Shown here one piece after another: positions 53,845 to 62,542 of a stretch of 64,000 bases of DNA. The notes beneath the pieces were generated by a model that made no database searches, was not told the DNA's origin, and saw only the letters and a program-made list of their open reading frames with translations. Every line of letters begins with the position of its first letter. Positions within the stretch are counted from its first letter, which is position 1. The stretch comes from a bacterium. Its GTDB lineage: Bacteria > Campylobacterota > Campylobacteria > Campylobacterales > Sulfurimonadaceae. The stretch spans positions 160,500-224,499 of the forward strand of contig JAHJGM010000009.1 in assembly GCA_018824305.1 (NCBI GenBank), given 5' to 3'. Both the position numbers and the translations under genes were made by a program.

Positions 53845-55674
53845 TTATCTGGTTGTTCTAAGGTAACCGTTTTGATACATATAATTTTCTAATTTTTGAA
53901 GTGTATCATTTTTTTCTTCTTCTGTTATAAAGTTACTTTGTAACAGATTCGTTTTAAGTTTTATTAATAATTCGCGGGCATTATATCCCATATCGTCTAG
54001 AATATCCATAACGCTGATGGAGTCTTCTATATTGTAAAGTTGAAATCCGTCCTCTGTTATTTCGACACTGCATTCACTTGGATGCGAGAACAGGTTGTGA
54101 TTCATCCCCAGTGTCTCTTGATAAGCACCGACGTTGAAAAATCCTAAGAAATACTCTTCCGTATCAAGGTCGACGTCATGAAGATACAGAGGTTTTTTCG
54201 GATCAAAACCTATCTCTCCGTCACTGTCACATGTAATGTCCCAAAGTGAAGCAGGGCGGATCGCTTTTTGGTCAAGCCTGTCAAGTGGCATTACCGGAAA
54301 ACTTTGTCCTAAACCCCAGTAATCAGGGAGACTTTGAAAGATAGAACTGTTGATGAGATATCTCTCTTGAAGTCTTTCTTGAAGTTTTCTGATCTCCTGA
54401 GTCGGGCTTTCTTGACAGATATAAAGCGCTTTTTTGATGATATTGTGCGCTAATATTTCTGCGTTTGATCTGTCTTGAAGGTCGATATACCCTAGATCGA
54501 ACAGTGTCAGCAGGGACTCGATATGGTCAAGGGCATCATGGATGTACTCCATCGCACTTTTTGGATTCAAAAGCTCATGCAGCTCTCTTAACTCCTCGAT
54601 AAGCGGAGGGTTCTTCTCTTTAAACTTGATGTGTTTCATCTGATAGTCTTGCGTGAAGAGCTCAAGAACAGGGGTGACTAAAACAGCATGAGAAGCCACG
54701 ATAAAACGTCCGGACTCCGTGTAAATGTTCGGGTGTTCGACGGACTTTGAGTTACTTACCTCGCGAAGCAGGAAGACGACGTCGTTTGCGAACTCCTCGA
54801 TAGAGTAGTTTTTTGCCGATTCATCTTTGTGCTGAGAGTATTCTACCGCAAGACCGCCCCCGATGTTTATGCTGTCAAGTGCATCTGCTCCCATCTTTTT
54901 AAGCTCTGCATAGATATTTCCGGCTTCTCTGAGTGCCTTTTTAAGCGGGGAGATATCAGACATCTGTGAACCGATATGAAAGTGCAGCATCTTGAAGTGC
55001 TCCATCTTGTTAGAATCACGCAAAAGCTGCATAGCCTCAAGTATCTCTGTAGAAGTAAGACCGAATTTTGCATCCATACCGCCGCTTTTTGCCCATGTGC
55101 CGCTTCCTGAACTGTGCAGACGAAGACGAATACCGATATTTGGCATTTTCAGATCACACGATGCTGCCACATCCAAGATGGTTTCAAGCTCGCCCAGACC
55201 TTCTATGGTGATGGTTATATTATGCCCGCTGTGCGCCGCAATAAATCCCAGCTCGATAAGCTCCGTGTCTTTAAATCCGTTGACTGTGATAGGGTATCCA
55301 AGCGGCGTATAGCTCATTGCCAGGAACAGTTCGGCTTTAGAACCGGCTTCAAGTCCGTAGCCTCTGTCATTTCCGCTTTGTGCAATCGCTTCGACGACAT
55401 TTGGAAACTGATTTACTTTGAGCGGAAACACGGCGTTGAAACTGCCCTTATAGTTGTTTTCTCCGATGGCATTTGAAAAAGAGTTGAACAGGGTATCTAT
55501 CTGTTTTTTGATGAGATGTTCAAAACGGAGTATCAAAGGACCTCTGAGTCCTGATGATCTCACTTTTTGCGTAATATCGATAATCGAGGGCTTTGAGCCG
55601 TGGTTTATACATACCTTGCCATTTTTAACTATAAAGTTTTCATTACCCCAAATATCAATGCCGTAGTTTCGCAT
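53845..55674 (-). CDS. speA: Biosynthetic arginine decarboxylase
   Basis: This PLP enzyme of the alanine-racemase fold type converts arginine to agmatine for polyamine synthesis. The 609 residues contain the PLP lysine in FPLKVNQ (about 90), HFHIGSQ, the GGGLAVEY loop, and the late C-terminal barrel. The frame is open to 55695, but ATG 55674 lies seven bases after AAGGAG. It is slightly shorter than E. coli SpeA, as in other Campylobacterota. Confidence 0.95.
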   Translation of the reverse strand: MRNYGIDIWGNENFIVKNGKVCINHGSKPSIIDITQKVRSSGLRGPLILRFEHLIKKQIDTLFNSFSNAIGENNYKGSFNAVFPLKVNQFPNVVEAIAQSGNDRGYGLEAGSKAELFLAMSYTPLGYPITVNGFKDTELIELGFIAAHSGHNITITIEGLGELETILDVAASCDLKMPNIGIRLRLHSSGSGTWAKSGGMDAKFGLTSTEILEAMQLLRDSNKMEHFKMLHFHIGSQMSDISPLKKALREAGNIYAELKKMGADALDSINIGGGLAVEYSQHKDESAKNYSIEEFANDVVFLLREVSNSKSVEHPNIYTESGRFIVASHAVLVTPVLELFTQDYQMKHIKFKEKNPPLIEELRELHELLNPKSAMEYIHDALDHIESLLTLFDLGYIDLQDRSNAEILAHNIIKKALYICQESPTQEIRKLQERLQERYLINSSIFQSLPDYWGLGQSFPVMPLDRLDQKAIRPASLWDITCDSDGEIGFDPKKPLYLHDVDLDTEEYFLGFFNVGAYQETLGMNHNLFSHPSECSVEITEDGFQLYNIEDSISVMDILDDMGYNARELLIKLKTNLLQSNFITEEEKNDTLQKLENYMYQNGYLRTTR

Positions 55675-55700
55675 ATTTTCTCCTTCAAAAAACATCTATA

Positions 55701-56906
55701 TCATATCTCCGTAATCGCAATAACCTGTTCGGTTTTTTCTTCTAAATTTTTTATCCAAATTTTACTCTCTTTTAGTTCGTTTTCACCAATAATCGCACAA
55801 AATTTTGCATTTGCTTTATCTGCATTTTTCAGGTGAGTCTTTAAGTTTTTAGATCTGTATAAAACTGTCGCTTTATCTGTTTTTCTTTTTGCCTGAGCCA
55901 GTGAGATGACAAGCTCTACTGCCTCATCATCCAATGCACCGAAGTAATAGCCTTCGCGTTTCATCTCAGGCATCTGTATGAGTTCCAAAAGTCTCTCTAT
56001 CCCTATGGCAAAACCAACCGCAGGTGTCGCCTTGCCGTCCAAAAACTCTACAAGTCTGTCGTATCTTCCGCCGCCTGCTATAGCACTTTGGGCACCGATA
56101 TTGTCGCTTACGAACTCAAATGCAGTCTTAGAGTAATAGTCCAGTCCGCGTACCAAGTGGGTATCGACCTCAAAACTGATATTATTTGATATGAGTATGC
56201 TTTTTAACTTATCAAAATCATCGCCACATGTAGGACATAGGCAGTTTAGAAGTTTTGGTGCATTGATATACAGAGATTGGCATCTGTCGTTTTTACAATC
56301 TAAAACACGGATGGGATTTGTACCTTTTCTTCTGACACAGTCCTCACATATCTCCTCTTGGTGCTCCTCTAAAAACGATACTAGAGTATCACGGTACTGA
56401 GGCATACAGTTATTGTCGCCTAGAGAGTTGAGTTTGAGTCTGTAACCGATCCCAAGAGCATTTAAAATGTCAGCTATCATCATGATCATAGTCGCATCTT
56501 CATACACGCTCTCTTCGCCGAAGCTCTCGACTCCAAACTGGTGAAACTCTCTTAGACGACCTTTTTGCGGACGTTCATAACGAAACATCGGACCGTGGTA
56601 GAAAAACTTGTAATTTCCGCCGGCTTTGTCGAACTTGTTTTGGATAAATGCACGCACAACGCCTGCCGTTCCCTCAGGACGAAGACATACGTCGTTTTCA
56701 CCTTTGTCTATGAACTGATACATCTCTTTGCCGACAATATCGCTTGATTCGCCGACAGAACGCTTAAATAGTGCAGTCTCTTCAAGAAGCGGCGTTTCCA
56801 TGTAGTTAAATCCATAGTTTCTTGCTACTTTTGTTGCTACTTCAATAAAATACTCGAATCTCTCCGAGTCTATTATGTCATTCATTCCTCTAAGTGATTG
56901 TATCAT
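55701..56906 (-). CDS. hisS: Histidyl-tRNA synthetase
   Basis: This class II synthetase charges tRNA-His. The 401 residues have motif 1 to the FIEVATKVARNYGFN region, motif 2 MFRYERPQKGRLREFHQFGVE, HisA-like LVRGLDYYSKTAFE, and motif 3 AVGFAIGIERLL. The C-terminal anticodon-binding domain is complete. Its ATG directly abuts the tmk stop. Confidence 0.96.
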   Translation of the reverse strand: MIQSLRGMNDIIDSERFEYFIEVATKVARNYGFNYMETPLLEETALFKRSVGESSDIVGKEMYQFIDKGENDVCLRPEGTAGVVRAFIQNKFDKAGGNYKFFYHGPMFRYERPQKGRLREFHQFGVESFGEESVYEDATMIMMIADILNALGIGYRLKLNSLGDNNCMPQYRDTLVSFLEEHQEEICEDCVRRKGTNPIRVLDCKNDRCQSLYINAPKLLNCLCPTCGDDFDKLKSILISNNISFEVDTHLVRGLDYYSKTAFEFVSDNIGAQSAIAGGGRYDRLVEFLDGKATPAVGFAIGIERLLELIQMPEMKREGYYFGALDDEAVELVISLAQAKRKTDKATVLYRSKNLKTHLKNADKANAKFCAIIGENELKESKIWIKNLEEKTEQVIAITEI

Positions 56907-57488
56907 CTAGTTCTTTTCCTCTATAAAATTTATGATTATATTTGTTATTTCATCTACATGTAGAGATGCATCGATCTCTAAAAGCTCTATATTCAGTGCT
57001 TTTGTCGCTTTTACAAGTGAATCTTGAATACTTAAAAGGTATTCGATTCCTCGTTTTTCTATCTTGTCATGCTCTTTTTGAGACAGACGGTACGTGAGTT
57101 CTTCGCGTGAAAGCTTTAAAACAACGGCTTTTTTTGGAAAGACTCCGTTACATGTAAAGCGGTTGAGTTCTACGAGTTTTTCTATCTCGAAATGTCCGAC
57201 GACGTCCGCATACGCTATGCCTGATATGACGCTTCTGTCACTGATGATGGTTTTGTCAAGGTTTGGTTCTACCACTTCTGCTATATGCTCGGCGCGGTCG
57301 GCCAAAAAGATCAAAAGCTCGGCTGCTGGGCTTTTGATCTCTGAAAACAGGACGATCTCGCGCAGCTTCGTACCAAGTTTTGTAGCACCCGGTTCTTTGG
57401 TGATGATGGCATCGGGATATCTTTCACTGAGCGCTTTTATCTGCGTACTTTTACCCGCCGTATCTATTCCTTCAATTGCTATGTACAT
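56907..57488 (-). CDS. tmk: Thymidylate kinase
   Basis: Tmk phosphorylates dTMP to dTDP. The 193 residues start with P-loop EGIDTAGKSTQ, then the DRX-type motif SDRSVISGIAY, and LID region RLSQKEHDKIEKRG. It abuts hisS and shares a base with coaD. Confidence 0.95.
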   Translation of the reverse strand: MYIAIEGIDTAGKSTQIKALSERYPDAIITKEPGATKLGTKLREIVLFSEIKSPAAELLIFLADRAEHIAEVVEPNLDKTIISDRSVISGIAYADVVGHFEIEKLVELNRFTCNGVFPKKAVVLKLSREELTYRLSQKEHDKIEKRGIEYLLSIQDSLVKATKALNIELLEIDASLHVDEITNIIINFIEEKN

Positions 57489-57964
57489 TATTTAGCGCTC
57501 CCGATAATGGCTTGCACCTCTTTTGGAACCAGATGTTCGGTCTTGCCGTTGAACTTTAAAAGGTTTCGCACGATGGATGAACTCACAAACGCGTTTTGAA
57601 GTTTTGGCATAAGATAGACGGTCTCTATGTTCTTGTCAAGAGATTTGTTGAGATATCCGAGCTGGAGTTCGAATTCAAAGTCGCTTACGGCTCTAAGCCC
57701 GCGGATAAGAACGGTAGCGTTCATGCTTTTTGCCAGTTCTACCGTGAGATTGTCAAATCCTACGACTTGGACGTTTTTAAGATGTTTCGTCGCTTCTCTT
57801 GCCATCACTATGCGCTTATCTAACGAAAACATGGGCTTTTTCTCATTTGAATCGGCAACGGCGACGATCACTTCGTCAAAAAGCTTCAAAGCTCTTTCTA
57901 TGATGTCGAAATGCCCGTTTGTTATAGGGTCGAACGTCCCTGGATACAGTGCTATTTTATGCAT
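57488..57964 (-). CDS. coaD: Pantetheine-phosphate adenylyltransferase
   Basis: CoaD catalyses the fourth step of coenzyme A synthesis. The 158 residues start MHKIALYPGTFDPITNGHFD, the nucleotidyltransferase TxGH-type site, with RGLRAVSDFEFE and SSSIVRNL later. An upstream in-frame start at 57997 would overlap ubiX more; ATG 57964 gives the standard length and N terminus. Confidence 0.96.
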   Translation of the reverse strand: MHKIALYPGTFDPITNGHFDIIERALKLFDEVIVAVADSNEKKPMFSLDKRIVMAREATKHLKNVQVVGFDNLTVELAKSMNATVLIRGLRAVSDFEFELQLGYLNKSLDKNIETVYLMPKLQNAFVSSSIVRNLLKFNGKTEHLVPKEVQAIIGSAK

Positions 57965-58487
57965 CGTCACTCCATCGTTTGTATAAGCTGTTTTCAATTC
58001 CTAAAAGATCGAACCATTTGCCGATCATAAAGTTTTCCATCTCTTCTAGCGTCGCCTGTTCGCTGTAGTAAGCCATAACAGGAGGTGCGATGATGATGCC
58101 CAGAGTCGAGAGTTTATGCATGTTTTCCAAAGCTATGGGAGAAAAAGGCATCTCGCGGGGTGCCAAAAGCAGAGTTTTACGCTCTTTTATCATCACGGCA
58201 GCTGCACGCGTCGTCAGATTGTCGGCGATGCCGCAAGAGATCTTGGCAAGCGTGTTCATACTGCATGGTATGATCATCATCGCATCTACTTTAAAACTGC
58301 CCGATGCTATGGATGCGGCGATATCTTTGTCGTCATGAAGGATGATATCTTCCTCTTTATCCAAGACGATCTTTGCATGTTCTGAGATTATAAGATGTTT
58401 TTGGATACCGTTTGGTAACAGTTTTAATGCTTTTAAGCCTAAACTCGCACCGCTTGCACCGCTGATAGATACCACTACTTTTTTCAT
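57957..58487 (-). CDS. ubiX: Flavin prenyltransferase UbiX
   Basis: UbiX attaches a dimethylallyl group to FMN to make prenyl-FMN for UbiD decarboxylases. The 176 residues have the FMN site VSISGASGASLG, the conserved PCSMNTLAKISCGIADNL, and APREMPFSP. It overlaps coaD by eight bases and flgA by four. No ubiD is in the window. Confidence 0.94.
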   Translation of the reverse strand: MKKVVVSISGASGASLGLKALKLLPNGIQKHLIISEHAKIVLDKEEDIILHDDKDIAASIASGSFKVDAMMIIPCSMNTLAKISCGIADNLTTRAAAVMIKERKTLLLAPREMPFSPIALENMHKLSTLGIIIAPPVMAYYSEQATLEEMENFMIGKWFDLLGIENSLYKRWSDDA

Positions 58488-59356
58488 TGGATCTCGACTC
58501 TCTTCATTCCGACAACTTTTGCCGTAAGCTTTTTACCATTTGATTTACGAATTGCGATTATATCGCCCTCTTTGCCGTCTTGTTCTGCTATTGCGGTAAA
58601 AGAGATGGTCACGCCGCCATCGGTTATGCTTCCCACGACCGTGTCATCTCTTCTGACCAGACTTAAAGCCTCGATATCGTTTATGGTCAATATATAATCG
58701 GATTTTAGTGCAAATTTGCTTTGATATTTATGATGTCGGATATCTATGACAGGATTACCTCGAAAAGTTGCAAATTTTATGTTTTTGATCTTTGTATTGC
58801 TTTGGCTCAACGGCTCATGGCGGTTGATCTTTTTTGTCGTGACGAGCACGTTGATGTTTGCATCTAGGATGTAGTCAAAAAATATCATCTTATGTTCCGG
58901 TGTCACTATGGAAAACGTCGAGTAGCTTTTAAACAAAGTCCGGCTTTGCAGTGACAGCGAGTAGATCTTGGGCAGCTCTGTTATATACGAACGAGGGTAG
59001 ACTTTTAAAGACTTTATCTGCAGATCGGGATACTTCAAGAGGAACTCTTTTCTTAAACTCTCACTGATTCCACTCATGTCTATCGGAGATTTTTGTCTAA
59101 AATTCACATACCTCACATCTTTGTTTTGTATAATATAACCATGCTCTTTAAATATCTTCGCGACATCTTTCGCATTGACTCTGAGCATATGTTGTGTGGG
59201 ATCGTCATAGCTAAAGAGCAAAAAATCCCTATCTATATCTTTTATGATGTCGGATGCGTAGACGTTTTGCGTTTTTGTTTCGTACTCTTCGGCAAGCGTG
59301 TATGCATGTAAAAAAGAGAAACCTAGAAAAAATAGTAAAAGATATCTGAAAAACAA
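58484..59356 (-). CDS. flgA: Flagellar P-ring assembly chaperone FlgA
   Basis: This 290-residue exported protein has a signal peptide ending near LHAY. The C-terminal SAF and FlgA beta domains read as VLVTTKKINRHEPLS, then DYILTINDIEALSLVRRDDTV and GDIIAIRKSNGKKLTAKVVG. It chaperones FlgI during P-ring formation in the periplasm. The N-terminal half (about 20-140) is a long, poorly conserved extension typical of Campylobacterota FlgA. It is the promoter-proximal gene of the flgA-to-aspC set. Confidence 0.93.
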   Translation of the reverse strand: MFFRYLLLFFLGFSFLHAYTLAEEYETKTQNVYASDIIKDIDRDFLLFSYDDPTQHMLRVNAKDVAKIFKEHGYIIQNKDVRYVNFRQKSPIDMSGISESLRKEFLLKYPDLQIKSLKVYPRSYITELPKIYSLSLQSRTLFKSYSTFSIVTPEHKMIFFDYILDANINVLVTTKKINRHEPLSQSNTKIKNIKFATFRGNPVIDIRHHKYQSKFALKSDYILTINDIEALSLVRRDDTVVGSITDGGVTISFTAIAEQDGKEGDIIAIRKSNGKKLTAKVVGMKRVEIQ

Positions 59357-59555
59357 TATATCAAACCCTTATTTGTGTTATTTTTGTATTTTAACATAAT
59401 ATATAAAAGCCAAAGCATATAACCATTTTGTAAATGCTCAGCTTAAGGGCACTTCTAAAAAAATCTATGAAATTATAAATTTTCAAGGAGAATAAGATAT
59501 ACTAAAAACCCTACTATTTTTTGTTATGTCCAATGAAAATTTGAAAGGTATTGTT

Positions 59556-61964
59556 ATGAAAAACGGTAAAGACAAAGGTACATTCGGCAGTGAGATAGAA
59601 AAATATTTGAATGAAAAACTTTTTGACCAAGAAGACGCGGTCAAAATATTGACAAAAACATTATTGCAGGCCAGCCTGCTAAAAACAAAAAACAGAGTCA
59701 GGGCGCTTTTTACCTTTATAGGACTTCCAAACAGCGGTAAGCACTACCTCCCGCAGCTTCTTTTACAATCAGACAGCGAAATAGAGAACATAAAGACTTT
59801 TAATATGGACCAATACAGCGGTAATTTCGCTATAGGTATGGAACAAATGAACTCTCCGCTTATAGAATCGGAAGTGATCTCTTTCGTGCAGGACAATCCA
59901 AAATCCATACTTCTTTTTGAGGATATAGAAAAAGCAGACCTGCAGGTGCAACTCTCTCTTTATACCCTGTTTGCGAGTGATGAAAAGTCGCCTGTGGACT
60001 TCTCACATGTGATCGTCATCATGACTACGACAAGACTAGGGCTTTTGATCCAGCGTCAAGACCTTCGTGATCTGATGAAAACAGATCCGCTTCAAGCCCA
60101 TACGTTTTTGATGGAAAGACTGAGCCATGAATATATGATGGTAAGCGGCAACAAAGAGGAAGCCTTTGATAAAAAACTGCTGTCTCTTTTAAATGAGCAC
60201 ACCGTCATTCCGTTTAACCGATTAAGCCTCTCTACGCTTATCAAGATCGGTGCGAGGACATTAAACGAGATGTCTCAGGGGTTTACAAAAGAGAGCGGTA
60301 TCGAAGTCGAATATACGAGTTTTGATAAGTTTATCTCGCTCTTGACACTCTCTCTTGCTCCATATATCAACGCAAGACACATTATCAAAAAACTACCAGA
60401 GGTGATGTTTAGCAAGATATATGATGCACTGACACTAGATACCCATGTGAAGCAGGTTCATTTTAGAGTTTCGGATGAGGCGGTGGCTTTTGTGGATGAC
60501 GCACTCAAAGACCAGCCGCTTTTACTGAAGAAGATCAGCAAACAGCATAAAAGGATCACTCTTGACTGGAAGTTGAAATATAAAAACGGTATCGTCGATT
60601 GTTGTGTAGATAACGCATTTTACAGTGAAGAAAAGCTTGGAACACTGAGTGAAGATGTCTTGCATGTAGCCGATATGGGATTTGAAAACGTCGCGGGGCA
60701 GCAGAGGGTAAAAAATGAGCTTTTAGAGGTGTTGGCACTTTTGAAAGAACCCGATAGATTGAAGCATTTCGATATGACTCCGCCTAAGGGGATGTTCTTA
60801 TACGGCCCTCAAGGTATGGGCAAAAAACTGCTTGCCCGTGCTTTTGCCTATGAAAGCGATATGCCCTATATCGTCATAAGCGGAGCCGATCTTTTTGATG
60901 CGTCAAAGATTCATAAAGTCTATGCGCAGGCGTACGGCTCGGCTCCTTCGATCGTCATACTCGAAGATATAGATGTCCAAGGGTTTATGAGCGGTGTGAT
61001 CTCAAGGATGAACATCACACCTTTGGTCGAAGAACTTGACGGGATCGTGCAGAGTTTCGAATCACCCGTTTTTACTATCGCTACATTAAGCGACATAGCA
61101 AACATCCCCGATGAGCTCAACAAAGCGGGTCGCATTGATATCCGCATAGAGGTGCCCAAACTCGATATCGAAGCGCGCAGGTTTTTTATACAGGAGGTCT
61201 TGAAAAAACCTCATGACGGAGCGATCGATATAGAAAGAGTCGTGAGATATATCTCGGGAATGGGCGGAAACGAGTTGAAAAGAATAGGGCAGGAAGCTGC
61301 ACTTAACGCTGCCAGAAAGGGTTTGAAAGAACTCACGGAGGAGATACTCCTAGAGCAGATAAACATCATAAAGTACGGTACCAAACTTGAAAATAAACAG
61401 ATACGCGACATCGAAACTTCGATGGCAAAAACAGCGTATCATGAAGCGGGGCATGCGGTGCTCTCTTTTGTCCTTTTGCCAAACATCAAGATAGAGCAGG
61501 TGACCGTTGCACCGCGCAGCGAAGCACTCGGTTTTGTCTCGTACCATAATGACGACTACATAGATGCCACCTCTAAAGATGAGCTCTTTAATGATGTCTG
61601 CGTACTGCTTGCGGGTCGTGTGGCGAAGATGGAGAAGTTTGGCGAGTCCGGCATGGAAACGGGTGCTATAAACGACTTGGAGATGGCGAGTCTGCAAGTC
61701 TATGCGGCAATCGCTCTTTTTGGCATGGATGACAAGCTGGGTTACATCAACGTAAGCGGTGTAGAATCAGTTTACGGCAGAAAGATACTTTCTAAAAAGA
61801 TCGAAGATCGTATGCTGGTCTGGATCGACGATGCAAAAAAGAAGACGCAAAAAGAGGTGAAACGTCTTTGGCCTGCCATCGATGCGGTGGCTAAAGAGCT
61901 GATAAAAAAAGAGGTCGTTGATGGTGAAGAACTCAAAGAGATCATCAACAAAGCGATCCAATAA
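59556..61964 (+). CDS. Double-AAA M41 metalloprotease-like protein (Clp-like AAA plus FtsH-like AAA-protease)
   Basis: The 802 residues comprise a Clp-like AAA module (about 10-290), a linker, an FtsH-like AAA module (about 375-610) and an M41 peptidase domain. The zinc site is intact: HEAGH at 629-633 and Asp707 in GAINDLEMAS, the same 78-residue spacing from first His to Asp as in E. coli FtsH. Both ATPases look degenerate: Walker A is GLPNSGKH (56-63) and GPQGMGKK (417-424), each lacking the Ser/Thr, and Walker B reads FED and LED where DE is usual. The AGRID arginine of the second module is kept. No membrane segment is seen, unlike FtsH. ATG 59526 is upstream but has no ribosome-binding site; 59556 has AAAGG. 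Confidence 0.88.
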   Translation: MKNGKDKGTFGSEIEKYLNEKLFDQEDAVKILTKTLLQASLLKTKNRVRALFTFIGLPNSGKHYLPQLLLQSDSEIENIKTFNMDQYSGNFAIGMEQMNSPLIESEVISFVQDNPKSILLFEDIEKADLQVQLSLYTLFASDEKSPVDFSHVIVIMTTTRLGLLIQRQDLRDLMKTDPLQAHTFLMERLSHEYMMVSGNKEEAFDKKLLSLLNEHTVIPFNRLSLSTLIKIGARTLNEMSQGFTKESGIEVEYTSFDKFISLLTLSLAPYINARHIIKKLPEVMFSKIYDALTLDTHVKQVHFRVSDEAVAFVDDALKDQPLLLKKISKQHKRITLDWKLKYKNGIVDCCVDNAFYSEEKLGTLSEDVLHVADMGFENVAGQQRVKNELLEVLALLKEPDRLKHFDMTPPKGMFLYGPQGMGKKLLARAFAYESDMPYIVISGADLFDASKIHKVYAQAYGSAPSIVILEDIDVQGFMSGVISRMNITPLVEELDGIVQSFESPVFTIATLSDIANIPDELNKAGRIDIRIEVPKLDIEARRFFIQEVLKKPHDGAIDIERVVRYISGMGGNELKRIGQEAALNAARKGLKELTEEILLEQINIIKYGTKLENKQIRDIETSMAKTAYHEAGHAVLSFVLLPNIKIEQVTVAPRSEALGFVSYHNDDYIDATSKDELFNDVCVLLAGRVAKMEKFGESGMETGAINDLEMASLQVYAAIALFGMDDKLGYINVSGVESVYGRKILSKKIEDRMLVWIDDAKKKTQKEVKRLWPAIDAVAKELIKKEVVDGEELKEIINKAIQ

Positions 61965-61973
61965 GGAGATCCA

Positions 61974-62480
61974 ATGAGCTGTGAAGAAGAGAAAAAGAGA
62001 ATTCAAACACTAGAGCAAGAGATTTCCCGTCTCAATGGTGATATCGAGTATCTGCAATACAATCAATTCGAGATCGATTCCATGAATGAGATCTTCAATA
62101 AATATACCATCACTTCCGAGACCGATCCTCGTGGGTTCATAACTTACGTCAGCGACCCTTTTGTCAAAATATCGGGCTATACAAAAGAGGAGCTTATAGG
62201 CAAACCTCACAATATCGTACGCCACAGAGATATGCCAAAAGAGGTGTTTGAAGATATGTGGAAAACGATACAGGCAAAAAAGATATGGAAAGGCGAAGTC
62301 AAGAACCGAGCCAAAAACGGTGATTTTTATTGGGTTGAAAGCATTATATTTCCTATTTTAAACCACAAACAAGAGATCGAAAAATATAAATCCATCAGAA
62401 TCGATATAACCGATAAAAAGAAACTTGCAGAGATGTTTTCGGGGATTATGCAAGAAGATCCGACACCTTTGAATTTTTAG
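61974..62480 (+). CDS. Stand-alone Aer-type PAS protein
   Basis: This 168-residue soluble protein has an N-terminal coiled coil (about 1-35) and one PAS domain of the Aer type (about 45-150), with HNIVRHRDMP, WKGEVKNRAKNGDFYWVE and YKSIRIDITDKK. It has no output domain, so it must act through partners, possibly a chemoreceptor or kinase. It follows the AAA protease gene by nine bases with AAGGAG and is probably co-transcribed. The cofactor is probably FAD or haem by family analogy; not provable here. Confidence 0.88.
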   Translation: MSCEEEKKRIQTLEQEISRLNGDIEYLQYNQFEIDSMNEIFNKYTITSETDPRGFITYVSDPFVKISGYTKEELIGKPHNIVRHRDMPKEVFEDMWKTIQAKKIWKGEVKNRAKNGDFYWVESIIFPILNHKQEIEKYKSIRIDITDKKKLAEMFSGIMQEDPTPLNF

Positions 62481-62512
62481 CCGATTATCAGTACATGTAA
62501 AGACAAACAAAG

Positions 62513-62518
62513 TATAAT
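62513..62518 (+). promoter_or_regulatory. Probable -10 element of tex
   Basis: A perfect TATAAT lies 24 bases before the tex ATG. The gap also contains one TACATGTA palindrome at 62492-62499. Confidence 0.5.
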
Positions 62519-62542
62519 CACAAAAAAATAGAAAACGAGATT

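Noticed and set aside
59480..59525. AAGGAG-like site followed by an open frame before the AAA protease
   Set aside because: No ATG, GTG or TTG lies at a proper distance from AAGGAG; the only continuation would need an ATA start. I kept ATG 59556.
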